A program made the position numbers and the translations under genes. The notes under the pieces were generated by a model, which worked only from the letters and a program-made list of their open reading frames with translations, ran no database searches and was not told where the DNA came from. 64,000 nt of DNA from Comamonas thiooxydans (GTDB lineage: Bacteria; Pseudomonadota; Gammaproteobacteria; Burkholderiales; Burkholderiaceae_C), in contig NZ_AP026738.1 in the NCBI RefSeq assembly GCF_002157685.2, positions 434,001 to 498,000 of the forward strand. The letters are read 5' to 3'. Of the stretch, positions 25,862 through 34,111 are shown piece by piece (position 1 is the stretch's first letter; every line of letters begins with the position of its first letter).

Positions 25862-26224
25862 CTAACTGGCTGCGTGATAGATACGTGCGCGGCCGGTCTG
25901 CGATGCGCCGCGCAGACTGCTTTCATAGGTGCTGTCTTCGGCAGCAGGCACCAGGGCCTTGGTGCGACGCTGGTTGAGCACGGAAAGCCGTGCCAGCTGG
26001 TCACGGACCAGGGAAATTTCGCGGTCCAGGTTCTGTGCACGCTCGCGCAGTGCAGGCGTCCAGTCGTCGGCCGAGAAGCGTTTGACGAGCTGGGAGAACG
26101 CCACCATGGCGTCACGCAGGCGGGTGCTGGACTGTTCCAGCGCGGATGCGTCCGGTGACTGCAGCGATGCCGAAACGGTCTGAATCACCGCATCCAGCGA
26201 ATCGAGCATTTCCTGCAAGGTCAT
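25862..26224 (-). CDS. flgN: FlgN, chaperone for hook-junction proteins
   Basis: 120 residues, entirely helical by composition, with the FlgN features of an N-terminal helix (LQEMLDSLDAVIQTVSASLQ), heptad-like charge pattern and a C-terminal basic segment (LNQRRTKALV). FlgN binds FlgK and FlgL in the cytosol and brings them to the export ATPase. Sequence conservation is low, so the call leans on size and its place right after flgM. It is the last recognised gene of flgA-flgM-flgN. Confidence 0.8.
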   Translation of the reverse strand: MTLQEMLDSLDAVIQTVSASLQSPDASALEQSSTRLRDAMVAFSQLVKRFSADDWTPALRERAQNLDREISLVRDQLARLSVLNQRRTKALVPAAEDSTYESSLRGASQTGRARIYHAAS

Positions 26225-26262
26225 CGGGTCAGCCTCTGTTAGGGAATTCAGGCGCGGGCGCT

Positions 26263-26577
26263 TCAGCCGCGAGCGTGAACCAGGAATTCTTCGGTATTGG
26301 CCAGCAGCTTGTCTGCCACGGCCTCGGCGTTGACGCGGAAGCTGCCATTGGCAATGGCTTCGCGCATGGCCTTGACGCGATCGGCATCAAAGTCCGTATT
26401 GGTGCGGCTTTGGCTGTCCAGGGCGCGGGCCGAGGACGAAAAGGACACGGGCACGCCGGCGGCGCGCTCGGACAAGCCTTTGGTCGATTCTTCGGTGGCC
26501 ACCGTGGTGGCGGATTTCGGGGCCTGCTTGGCGGCTGCAGCGGTCTGCTGCAGGTCCGGCTTATTGCCTATCTTCAT
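26263..26577 (-). CDS. flgM: FlgM, anti-sigma-28 factor
   Basis: 104 residues from 26577, where GGAGAA precedes MKIGNKPDL, the usual FlgM N-terminus (xKIxN). The N-terminal half is disordered and Ala/Thr-rich. The C-terminal half (VKAMREAIANGSFRVNAEAVADKLL) is the conserved FliA-binding helix region. FlgM holds FliA inactive until the hook-basal body is finished and FlgM is exported. A GCCGATAC box upstream may be a sigma-28 -10 element. Confidence 0.93.
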   Translation of the reverse strand: MKIGNKPDLQQTAAAAKQAPKSATTVATEESTKGLSERAAGVPVSFSSSARALDSQSRTNTDFDADRVKAMREAIANGSFRVNAEAVADKLLANTEEFLVHARG

Positions 26578-26597
26578 GCTGGTTCTCCAATCGCCCT

Positions 26598-26605
26598 GTA
26601 TCGGC
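26598..26605 (-). promoter_or_regulatory. Possible sigma-28 -10 element of flgM
   Basis: Minus-strand GCCGATAC, one base off the sigma-28 -10 GCCGATAA, 21 bases upstream of the flgM start. No good TAAA -35 lies at the proper spacing, so the assignment is weak. Confidence 0.35.
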
Positions 26606-26694
26606 GTAGGGCGCTGTAGCCTTGCTTTCGACAAGGGCGCGTAAAACTTGAGGAATATTTGGCATGGTTGATAAAGTGAGTGAACACTCTCTTT

Positions 26695-27453
26695 TTATTG
26701 AACCAGAACCACGCCACTGGCATTGACCGTTCCTGTGACAAGGCGGCCATTATCCATGCGAACCCGTACCTGCTGCCCTTCTCCGGCTGCGGTCATTGCC
26801 TTGCCTGAGCCGGCAACGCTGAAGCCGCCGCCGTTGACCATCACCTGGACGGGCGATCCCGCTGTGAACAAGGCAGGCGGACGTACCATGTTCTGGCGCA
26901 GAGCCTGCCCCGATGTCAGCGGTCGCGCCGCGACCATGCCGATGAAATCCTGTGCATTGGCGAAGACGGGGGCGCTGTCCTCGGCCCAGTCCACTTCAGC
27001 GGGGGCTGCGTCTTCGGCGCTCAGCGTCTTGCCGGCCGGAATATTGCCCTGGGCCACCCAGGCCGGGCCATAGGCCCGCACGGTGATGGGCAGGAACACG
27101 TTCCAGGGCACGCTGCCCTGCACGCAGCGCAGGCCCAGCCGGGTGCGACCCCAGAGGCGACTGCCCGCAGGCAGATAGGGCTCGACCTTGGCGCAGGCTG
27201 CCAGTCGCAGACGCGAGTCCAGCTGGCCCATCTGAACCTCCATGCGCAAAGCCATGCCGTTGCCGGCCTGCACGGTCTCTGCCGATGGCTGGTGCAAAGC
27301 CGCATCGACAAAGCGCTGTCCGATCTGGCTGAGCTGCGCCGCGCCATCCTGGGCCTGTGCGCCAGCCGTCAGCAGCAGCGCGGCGAGACCCCATGCCGCA
27401 GCCAGGCCTTGAGAGGGGCGAAGGCGCAGAAACAGGGAAAAGCGGCCAGACAT
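26695..27453 (-). CDS. flgA: FlgA, periplasmic P-ring assembly chaperone
   Basis: 252 residues with a signal peptide (GLAAAWGLAALLLTAGAQAQ). The C-terminal SAF-like domain shows GNIPAGKTLSAEDAAPAEVDW, ARPLTSGQALRQNMV and GSPVQVMVNGGGFSVAGSGKAMTAAGEGQQVRVRM. FlgA assists FlgI assembly into the P ring around the rod. It is divergent from flgB with 203 bases between them and upstream of flgM on the same strand. Confidence 0.95.
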   Translation of the reverse strand: MSGRFSLFLRLRPSQGLAAAWGLAALLLTAGAQAQDGAAQLSQIGQRFVDAALHQPSAETVQAGNGMALRMEVQMGQLDSRLRLAACAKVEPYLPAGSRLWGRTRLGLRCVQGSVPWNVFLPITVRAYGPAWVAQGNIPAGKTLSAEDAAPAEVDWAEDSAPVFANAQDFIGMVAARPLTSGQALRQNMVRPPALFTAGSPVQVMVNGGGFSVAGSGKAMTAAGEGQQVRVRMDNGRLVTGTVNASGVVLVQ

Positions 27454-27656
27454 GCATCAATCCTTTGAAGTATCCGCAGTCGCAAGGCTGCAGACGATGC
27501 CTGCAAATATAGGCGTGACCCGGCTTGCGCAATGGCTTGAAGAGCCAGCGCAATACCGCTTTCTTCGCGCTTTAGTTTGCGCCGCCGATTTTCATAATCC
27601 TCGCATGCCGCAGTCCGTGGGCTCTGGCATCCCCGAATTCTGAAAGCGAGGCCGCA

Positions 27657-28070
27657 ATGCTGAACAAAATGACCGAACGACTGGACTTCCAAAGCGAGGC
27701 GCTGCTGCTGCGCGCCGAGCGCCAGCGTGCGATTGCCAGCAATATCGCCAATGCCGACACCCCTGGTTATGTGGCGCGCGACTTCAATTTCCGCGAAGCC
27801 CTGATGGCCGCGACCAGCGGGCCCAAGCCCTTGACCCAGGCCAGCGTCACGACGGCAGGTCATATCCCGCTGCAGGCGCAGATGTCGGACGAGGCGCTCA
27901 AGGCCAAGCTCGGCTATTCGGTCAATTCCCAGCCCAGTCTGGACAACAACACCGTGGACCTGGATCGCGAGCGCGCCAATTTCGTCGACAACTCCGTGCG
28001 CTACGAAGCCACGCTGCGCTTCATCAACGGCCAGGCCAAGACCATGCTCAGCGCCATTCAAGGCCAGTAA
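27657..28070 (+). CDS. flgB: FlgB, proximal rod protein
   Basis: 137 residues with the rod-protein signature RQRAIASNIANADTPGYVARDFNF (residues ~22-45) and the C-terminal helix (RFINGQAKTMLSAIQG) that mediates assembly. FlgB is the first rod subunit after FliE. It opens the flgBCDEFGHIJKL cluster, and flgC follows after 16 bases. Confidence 0.95.
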   Translation: MLNKMTERLDFQSEALLLRAERQRAIASNIANADTPGYVARDFNFREALMAATSGPKPLTQASVTTAGHIPLQAQMSDEALKAKLGYSVNSQPSLDNNTVDLDRERANFVDNSVRYEATLRFINGQAKTMLSAIQGQ

Positions 28071-28086
28071 GCCCAGGAGCTAAACC

Positions 28087-28491
28087 ATGTCCATGTTTTC
28101 CATCTTCAATATCTCGGGCAGCGCGGTCAGCGCCCAGTCCCAGCGCCTGAACGTGGTGGCCTCCAATCTGGCCAACGTCGATGCCGTGGCCGGCCCCGAT
28201 GGCAGCGTCTACAAGGCGCGCCAGGTCGTGTTTCAGACCGTGCCCATGGGCAACGACGGCAGCGCGGGCGTCAAGGTCAATGCCATCAGCGAGGACAACA
28301 CGCCCGGCCGCCGCATCCACGACCCCAGCAATCCGCTGGCCGATGGCGAGGGCTATGTCACCCATTCCAACGTGAGCGCCGTGGACGAGATGGTCAACAT
28401 GATCTCGGCGTCACGCTCCTATCAGAACAACGTGGAAGTCATGAACACGGCCAAGACGCTGCTGCTCAAGACTCTGCAAATGGGCCAGTAA
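28087..28491 (+). CDS. flgC: FlgC, proximal rod protein
   Basis: 134 residues with the axial-protein N-terminus (SIFNISGSAVSAQSQRLNVVASNLANVD) and C-terminal helix (NMISASRSYQNNVEVMNTAKTLLLKTLQMGQ). It polymerises in the proximal rod next to FlgB and FlgF. Tightly packed between flgB and flgD. Confidence 0.96.
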   Translation: MSMFSIFNISGSAVSAQSQRLNVVASNLANVDAVAGPDGSVYKARQVVFQTVPMGNDGSAGVKVNAISEDNTPGRRIHDPSNPLADGEGYVTHSNVSAVDEMVNMISASRSYQNNVEVMNTAKTLLLKTLQMGQ

Positions 28492-28507
28492 GCCCGGGAA
28501 CACATAC

Positions 28508-29170
28508 ATGATCTACGGCGCAAGCAGCGTGGACGGCACCACGACCAACACCACCAGCAATACCAAGAATGCGGTGACCAACCCCAACGAGGCGCAGGAC
28601 CGTTTCCTCAAGTTGCTGGTGGCCCAGCTCAACAACCAGGACCCCATGAATCCCATGGACAACGCGGAAATGACCTCGCAGATGGCGCAGATCAACACCG
28701 TGACTGGCATTCAGCAACTGAACCAGACCATGGCGTCCATGTCCAGCCAGTTCTCCGCCATGCAGGTGCTGCAGGGCACTTCCATGATCGGCCGCACGGT
28801 GCTGACCGAGGGCAACACCCTGGGCGTGGCGGCCGACGGCACGCATACCGCCGCCTTCGATCTGGAAAACCAGGCAGCCAGCGTCAAGATCCAGATCACC
28901 ACGGCCAGTGGCGAGCTGGTGGACACCATCGATCTGGGTGCCGGCGCGGCCGGTCGCAACTACTTCACCTGGGAAGGCAAGGACAAGTACAGCGGCGACT
29001 CCTCGCAGCTGCGCTACAGCGTGGTTGCCACCAATGGCACGACCGCCGTGGCATCCACACCGCTGGCGCCCCATGCCGTGATCGCCGCCAGCTCGGCCAA
29101 TGGCTCTTTGTCGCTGGAGCTCGATAACGGCAGCAGCGTGGCTTATTCCGGCGTCAAGGCCGTTTACTGA
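28508..29170 (+). CDS. flgD: FlgD, hook-cap scaffold protein
   Basis: 220 residues. The N-terminal block QDRFLKLLVAQLNNQDPMNPMDNAEMTSQMAQ is the FlgD signature. A beta-rich C-terminal part (FDLENQAASVKIQITTASGELVDTIDLG, then FTWEGKDKYSG) matches the FlgD Ig/tudor-like hybrid region. It caps the growing hook and allows FlgE to polymerise. It is exported and then discarded. Confidence 0.95.
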   Translation: MIYGASSVDGTTTNTTSNTKNAVTNPNEAQDRFLKLLVAQLNNQDPMNPMDNAEMTSQMAQINTVTGIQQLNQTMASMSSQFSAMQVLQGTSMIGRTVLTEGNTLGVAADGTHTAAFDLENQAASVKIQITTASGELVDTIDLGAGAAGRNYFTWEGKDKYSGDSSQLRYSVVATNGTTAVASTPLAPHAVIAASSANGSLSLELDNGSSVAYSGVKAVY

Positions 29171-29184
29171 TTGAGGAACACATC

Positions 29185-30453
29185 ATGGGTTTTCAACAAG
29201 GTCTCTCCGGCTTGAACGCCGCCAGCAAGAATCTGGACGTCATCGGCCACAACATCGCCAACTCCAACACCACGGGCTTCAAGGCCTCGCGCGCTGACTT
29301 TGCCGAGATGATCGCCAGCGCCATCGGCTCGGCCAGTGGCCAGAGCAGCGGCATCGGCGTCAACGTGGCCTCCGTGTCCCAGCAGTTCAGGCAGGGCTCC
29401 ATCACTTCGACGGGCAACAACCTGGACATCGCCATCAACGGCAACGGCTTTTTCGTCGTCAAGCAAAGCGACGGCAGCATCGCCTACACGCGCGCCGGCA
29501 ACTTCGGTCTGGACAAGGAGGGCAACCTCAAGACCGTGGACAACGACAATGTCATGGGCTATGTGGTGGATCCTTCGACCGGCAAGATCCAGTCGGGTGC
29601 CACGCCTGTGCCGATGAGCTTTCCCACAGGGCAGCCGATTCCCGCCAAGCAGACATCCAAGGTGAATGTGGAGCTGAATCTGGATGCACGCGCCACGGCG
29701 GCCGCCGGCGACGCGACAGCCACGCCTCCTGTTGCTGCCACGCCGCGTGCCACCTATGGCACCTCGCTGAATGTGTATGACACCCAGGGCACGGCGATAC
29801 CGGTCAATCTGTATTTCGAGAAAGACGCCACAGGCAACACCTGGAATGTCTTCGACTCGCTCGATGCCACGGCCACGCCCATCGGCAAGGCCGTGTTCGA
29901 CGCGAGCGGCAAGCTCACCAGCGTCACCCCCAATGCACCGACCACAGGTTCGGGCACCACGCTGAATCTCAGCGTCAGTGGCGGCACGGCCAATCCCAAC
30001 GGCCTGCAGCCCTTCAATGTTGCGTTCGATTTCGGCGGTCTGACCCAGTTCGGCACCAAGTTTGCCGTCAGCAGCCTCAAGCAGGACGGCTATACCTCGG
30101 GCGCACTGACGGGTATCAATGTGGGCCGCGACGGCTCCATCGTGGCCTCCTACTCCAACGGCGTCACGCGCACCGAAGGCCAGATCGCTCTGGCGGCCTT
30201 TACCAATACCCAGGGTCTGGGCTCCATCGGCAACAACAAATGGGTTGCCACCTCCGACTCCGGCCCTGCGCTCAATGGTTCGGCCCAGACCGGCACCTTC
30301 GGCTCGCTGCAGTCGGGCGCGCTGGAAGAGTCCAACGTGGACCTGACGGCCGAGCTGGTCAACATGATGACGGCGCAGCGCTCCTACCAGGCCAACGCCC
30401 AGACCATCAAGACGCAGGATCAGGTGTTCTCCACACTCGTGAACTTGCGATAA
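29185..30453 (+). CDS. flgE: FlgE, hook protein
   Basis: 422 residues. The N-terminus (MGFQQGLSGLNAASKNLDVIGHNIANSNT) and C-terminus (LVNMMTAQRSYQANAQTIKTQDQVFSTLVNLR) are the conserved axial helices, and FlgE-type D1/D2 beta domains lie between. It forms the flexible hook. TTGAGGA lies just ahead of the ATG. A hairpin follows the stop, before flgF. Confidence 0.96.
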   Translation: MGFQQGLSGLNAASKNLDVIGHNIANSNTTGFKASRADFAEMIASAIGSASGQSSGIGVNVASVSQQFRQGSITSTGNNLDIAINGNGFFVVKQSDGSIAYTRAGNFGLDKEGNLKTVDNDNVMGYVVDPSTGKIQSGATPVPMSFPTGQPIPAKQTSKVNVELNLDARATAAAGDATATPPVAATPRATYGTSLNVYDTQGTAIPVNLYFEKDATGNTWNVFDSLDATATPIGKAVFDASGKLTSVTPNAPTTGSGTTLNLSVSGGTANPNGLQPFNVAFDFGGLTQFGTKFAVSSLKQDGYTSGALTGINVGRDGSIVASYSNGVTRTEGQIALAAFTNTQGLGSIGNNKWVATSDSGPALNGSAQTGTFGSLQSGALEESNVDLTAELVNMMTAQRSYQANAQTIKTQDQVFSTLVNLR

Positions 30454-30459
30454 CAGGTA

Positions 30460-30487
30460 AGCCCCGGAGGCGCTTTGCGCCGGGGCT
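30460..30487 (+). other. Hairpin between flgE and flgF
   Basis: AGCCCC and GGGGCT flank an inner GGCGC-TTT-GCGCC stem. No U-tract follows, so it is more likely an mRNA stabiliser or processing site than a full terminator. It could help keep flgE message abundant. Confidence 0.5.
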
Positions 30488-30522
30488 GCAAAGGCGATTG
30501 ATTTGACGGAAGGAAGGTCAGC

Positions 30523-31263
30523 ATGGACAAAATTATTTATACGTCGATGACTGGGGCCAATGCGGCAGCCCAGCGTCAGGCCGTGCTGGCTCACAACCTG
30601 GCCAATGCGGGCACCAACGGCTTCAGGGCCGAGATGTCCACCTTCCGCTCAGTGCCGCTGCAGGGCACGGGAGCCGGCACTCGCGTGTTTGCGCTGGAGG
30701 CCACCTCTGGCTATCAGGACACTCCCGGCCCTGCCCAACGCACCGGCCGTGCGCTGGACGCCATGGCCATGGGGCGCGCCTGGTTTGCCGTGCAGGGACT
30801 TGACGGCCAGGAAGCCTATACGCGCAACGGCGTGTTCGAGATCTCGCCCGAAGGGCAACTGGTCAACAGCAACGGCCAGGCCGTGCTCTCCGACGGCGGC
30901 GCTCCCATCGACATCCCGCCCGAGTCCACGATCTCCCTGGGTTCGGACGGCACGCTGACCGCCAAGATGGGCAACCAGCTGCCCGTGGCCGTGGGGCGTG
31001 TCAAGCTGGTCACGCCGCCCGTCGACGAGCCTCTGGTGCGCGGCGATGACGGCTTTTTCCGCGCAGCCCAGGGGGATGCGCTGCCCAACGATGAAACAGC
31101 GCGCCTGCTGTCGGGCTCGATCGAGGGATCGAATGTGAACTCCGTCGAAACCATGGTCGGCATGATCGCGGCCTCGCGCCAGTTCGAGCAGCAGATGAAG
31201 TTGCTGCAGACCGCTGAAACCAACGATAAATCCGCCAGCCAGCTGCTGAGCTTGAACGGCTGA
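30523..31263 (+). CDS. flgF: FlgF, proximal rod protein
   Basis: 246 residues with the family start MDKIIYTSMTGANAAAQRQAVLAHNLANAGTNGF, a central AWFAVQGLDGQEAYTRNGVFEISPEGQL and a C-terminal NSVETMVGMIAASRQFEQQMKLLQ helix. It belongs to the proximal rod between FlgB/C and the distal rod FlgG. GGAAGG lies ahead of the start. Confidence 0.96.
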   Translation: MDKIIYTSMTGANAAAQRQAVLAHNLANAGTNGFRAEMSTFRSVPLQGTGAGTRVFALEATSGYQDTPGPAQRTGRALDAMAMGRAWFAVQGLDGQEAYTRNGVFEISPEGQLVNSNGQAVLSDGGAPIDIPPESTISLGSDGTLTAKMGNQLPVAVGRVKLVTPPVDEPLVRGDDGFFRAAQGDALPNDETARLLSGSIEGSNVNSVETMVGMIAASRQFEQQMKLLQTAETNDKSASQLLSLNG

Positions 31264-31281
31264 TAGCCAAAGGAATACGTC

Positions 31282-32064
31282 ATGATCAATTCGCTGTTCA
31301 TTGCCAAGACCGGCATGGAAGCCCAGCAGACGCAGCTGGACGTGATTTCGCACAATCTGGCCAACGTCTCCACCACCGGCTACAAGCGCGCGAATGCGGT
31401 CTTCGAGGATCTGATCTATCAGAACCTGCGCCAGTCCGGCTCCCAGACGACCGAGCAAAATCAGCTGCCGACAGGCCTGCATCTGGGCCTGGGCGTGCGC
31501 ACCGTGGCCACCAGCCGCAACTTTCTGCAGGGCAGCCTGCAGCAATCGAGCAATGCGCTGGATGTGGCCATCAACGGCAACGGCTTCTTCGAAGTCAATA
31601 TGCCCGACGGCACGATTGCCTATACCCGCGACGGTTCGTTCGAGGTCGATGCTCAGGGGCAACTGGTGACGTCCAGCGGCCTGCCCGTGGCCAACGGCAT
31701 CACCATCCCGCAGGGTGCGACCAAGGTGTCCATCAGCCATGACGGCGTGGTCAGCGTCACCATGCCCGGCCAGGCTGCGCCGCAGCAGGTGGGCAATATC
31801 GCGATGAGCCAGTTCATCAATGCCGCCGGCCTGGAGCCCCGCGGCCAGAACCTCTACGTCGAGACCGCTTCCTCGGGCCAGCCCCAGCAGGGCACGCCCG
31901 GCACCAACGGTCTGGGCACGATTCAGCAGGGTTATCTGGAAGCCTCGAACGTGAATGTGGTCCAGGAGCTGGTGACCATGATCCAGACGCAGCGCGCCTA
32001 CGAAATGAATTCCAAGGCGATCCAGACCTCCGACCAGATGCTGGCCAAGCTGGCACAGCTCTGA
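31282..32064 (+). CDS. flgG: FlgG, distal rod protein
   Basis: 260 residues, the usual length for FlgG. It starts [36 protein letters not shown] and contains [18 protein letters not shown], a block typical of FlgG, and [30 protein letters not shown] at the C-terminus. It builds the straight distal rod that crosses the P and L rings. Confidence 0.97.
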   Translation: MINSLFIAKTGMEAQQTQLDVISHNLANVSTTGYKRANAVFEDLIYQNLRQSGSQTTEQNQLPTGLHLGLGVRTVATSRNFLQGSLQQSSNALDVAINGNGFFEVNMPDGTIAYTRDGSFEVDAQGQLVTSSGLPVANGITIPQGATKVSISHDGVVSVTMPGQAAPQQVGNIAMSQFINAAGLEPRGQNLYVETASSGQPQQGTPGTNGLGTIQQGYLEASNVNVVQELVTMIQTQRAYEMNSKAIQTSDQMLAKLAQL

Positions 32065-32081
32065 TTGATCACCATGTATTG

Positions 32082-32165
32082 AGGAGCTGCTTGCGCTTGA
32101 TGCATCTGAATTTCAGATGAAATCAACATCAGATTCATTGCTGAGCAAGCGCTATAAGCTCCTGT
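32082..32165. repeat. Pair of facing family B repeat ends between flgG and flgH
   Basis: GGAGCTGCTTGCGCTTG (32082-32098) faces CAAGCGCTATAAGCTCC (about 32147-32163), giving an imperfect inverted repeat with a 48-base interior that itself contains a CATCTGAATTTCAGATG palindrome. It looks like two family B copies in opposite orientation filling the 170-bp gap in an otherwise tight operon. Confidence 0.6.
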
Positions 32166-32234
32166 TTAAATAGCGTGCCTTGCGCACGCAAGGGCACAAG
32201 GGGCGAAGCGCCTGACTGCCAAGGACTTGCCGCC

Positions 32235-32942
32235 ATGTTCAAAGCCATTGTTTCCCATTGCCCGCCGGTCTGTGCCCTCACTGCGGCCCTGCTGGTTTCG
32301 GGCTGCGTCACGCTCAATCCGCCGCCGCCCGTGGACATGCCATCGACGGCGCCTCCCGTGCTACAGCCGCGCGAGCAGACGGCCCAGAATCCCACCGGCA
32401 GCCTGTTCAACGCCAGTCGTTACCGGCCCATGTTCGAGGATCAGCGCGCCCGCATGGTGGGCGACTCGGTGACGGTGCAGATCGTCGAGCGCGTTTCGGC
32501 CAGCCAGAGCACGGACTCCAAGGTCGGACGTGCCAACGAGCTGAGCACGGGCATCACCTCGCTGCCGCTGCTCAGGGGCGGCGCCGAGAAGACGGTTGCC
32601 GATGCGCTCACCCTGGGGGCCGAGAGCAAGAACGACTTCAAGGGCTCGGGTGCCACCAGCAGCAACAACACCTTCACGGGCTCGATTGCCACCACCGTGG
32701 TCGATGTGCTGCCCAACGGCCATCTGGTGATTGCCGGCGAGAAGCAGATCGGCGTGAACCATAACGTCGATGTGCTGCGTTTCACGGGCACGGTGGACCC
32801 GCGCTCGCTGCGTCCAGGCAGCACCGTGGCATCGACCCAGGTGGCCAATCTGCGCGTGGAGTCGCGCAGCCGTGGCCAGGCCGGTGAAGCCCAGTCAATT
32901 GGCTGGTTGTCCCGGTTCTTTTTGAACGTTATGCCGTTCTGA
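32235..32942 (+). CDS. flgH: FlgH, L-ring lipoprotein
   Basis: 235 residues from 32235. The signal sequence ends in a lipobox (LLVSGC, lipidated Cys near residue 22). Further signatures are NGSLFNASRYRPMFEDQRARMVGDSVTVQIVER-like and FTGSIATTVVDVLPNGHLVIAGEKQI. It forms the L ring in the outer membrane around the rod. A longer upstream frame is rejected because it would bury the signal peptide. Confidence 0.96.
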   Translation: MFKAIVSHCPPVCALTAALLVSGCVTLNPPPPVDMPSTAPPVLQPREQTAQNPTGSLFNASRYRPMFEDQRARMVGDSVTVQIVERVSASQSTDSKVGRANELSTGITSLPLLRGGAEKTVADALTLGAESKNDFKGSGATSSNNTFTGSIATTVVDVLPNGHLVIAGEKQIGVNHNVDVLRFTGTVDPRSLRPGSTVASTQVANLRVESRSRGQAGEAQSIGWLSRFFLNVMPF

Positions 32943-32953
32943 TTCTTCCGAGA

Positions 32954-34111
32954 ATGGGCGGTATGAAAGTACTGTCCACGCTCCTGTCACTGCGCCCTGC
33001 GCACACCGCCTTGCTGGTGGTCGCAGCCCTTGGCGCCAGCGGGCTCACCCTGCCTGCGCATGCCACACGCATCAAGGAGGTTGCCGCCATCCAGGGCGTG
33101 CGCAGCAACCAGTTGACAGGCTACGGTCTGGTGGTCGGCCTCGACGGCACGGGCGACCAGACCACGCAGATGCCCTATACCAAGCAGGCACTGGCCAATT
33201 ACCTGGAGCAGATGGGCATTGCCCTGCCGGCCACGGGCAATGCGGCCCAGCTGCAGCTCAAGAACGTGGCGGCGGTGATCATCACGGCCGAGCTGCCGGC
33301 CTTTGCACAGCCCGGCCAGGCCATCGACATCAATGTCTCCTCCATGGGCAACGCCAAGTCGCTCAAGGGCGGCACGCTGGTGGCGACACCACTGCGCGGC
33401 GCGGACGGCGAGATCTATGCGCTGGCACAGGGCAATGTGGTGGTCGGCGGAGCCGGAGCGGCGGCCGGCGGCTCCAAGGTGCAGGTCAATCACCTCAACG
33501 CGGGCCGCGTGCCGCAGGGCGCGCAGGTCGAGCGTGCCGTGCCCACCCCCGTCAACCAGGGCAACACGATCACGCTGGGTCTGAATCAGACCGACTTCCA
33601 GACTGCCGACAAGATGGTGCGCGCCATCAACCAGCGCATGGGGGCCGGTACGGCCATGGCATTGGACGGCCGCACGGTGCAGGTCAATGCCCCCATCGAT
33701 CCGGGCTCGCGCGTGCGCATGATCGCCGAGATTCAGGAGATGCCCATCGAGACCTCCAAGCCGGCGGCCAAGGTGGTCATCAATGCCCGCACCGGCTCCA
33801 TCGTGCTCAATCAGGCGGTGACCCTGGGCCCCTGCGCGATTGCGCACGGAAACCTGTCCATCACCATCAGCACCACGCCGGTCATCAGCCAGCCCGCACC
33901 GTTCTCGCAGGGGCAGACCGTGGTGGCGCAGAAGTCCGACATCCAGGTCAAGCAGGAGCCCGGCAAGGTCATCAACATGCCCAACTCGCCCCAGCTCACC
34001 GATGTGGTGCGGGCACTGAATTCACTGGGCGCAACGCCCCAGGACCTGCTGGCCATCCTGCAGGCCATCAAGGCCGCTGGCGCCATGGACGCCGAGCTGG
34101 AGGTGATATGA
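32954..34111 (+). CDS. flgI: FlgI, P-ring protein
   Basis: 385 residues from 32954, or three residues shorter from the ATG at 32963. A signal peptide ends near LPAHA. Typical segments: TRIKEVAAIQGVRSNQLTGYGLVVGLDGTGDQT at the mature start, KNVAAVIITAELPAFAQPGQAIDINVSSMGNAKSLKGG, and the C-terminal LNSLGATPQDLLAILQAIKAAGAMDAELEVI. It assembles in the periplasm as the peptidoglycan-level bushing. It ends in a four-base overlap with flgJ. Confidence 0.97.
   Translation: MGGMKVLSTLLSLRPAHTALLVVAALGASGLTLPAHATRIKEVAAIQGVRSNQLTGYGLVVGLDGTGDQTTQMPYTKQALANYLEQMGIALPATGNAAQLQLKNVAAVIITAELPAFAQPGQAIDINVSSMGNAKSLKGGTLVATPLRGADGEIYALAQGNVVVGGAGAAAGGSKVQVNHLNAGRVPQGAQVERAVPTPVNQGNTITLGLNQTDFQTADKMVRAINQRMGAGTAMALDGRTVQVNAPIDPGSRVRMIAEIQEMPIETSKPAAKVVINARTGSIVLNQAVTLGPCAIAHGNLSITISTTPVISQPAPFSQGQTVVAQKSDIQVKQEPGKVINMPNSPQLTDVVRALNSLGATPQDLLAILQAIKAAGAMDAELEVI

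Noticed and set aside
26678..26694. GAGTG/CACTC hairpin followed by TCTTTTTATT on the plus strand between flgM and flgA
   Set aside because: No plus-strand gene ends here and the stem is only five base pairs, so a terminator call is not supported.
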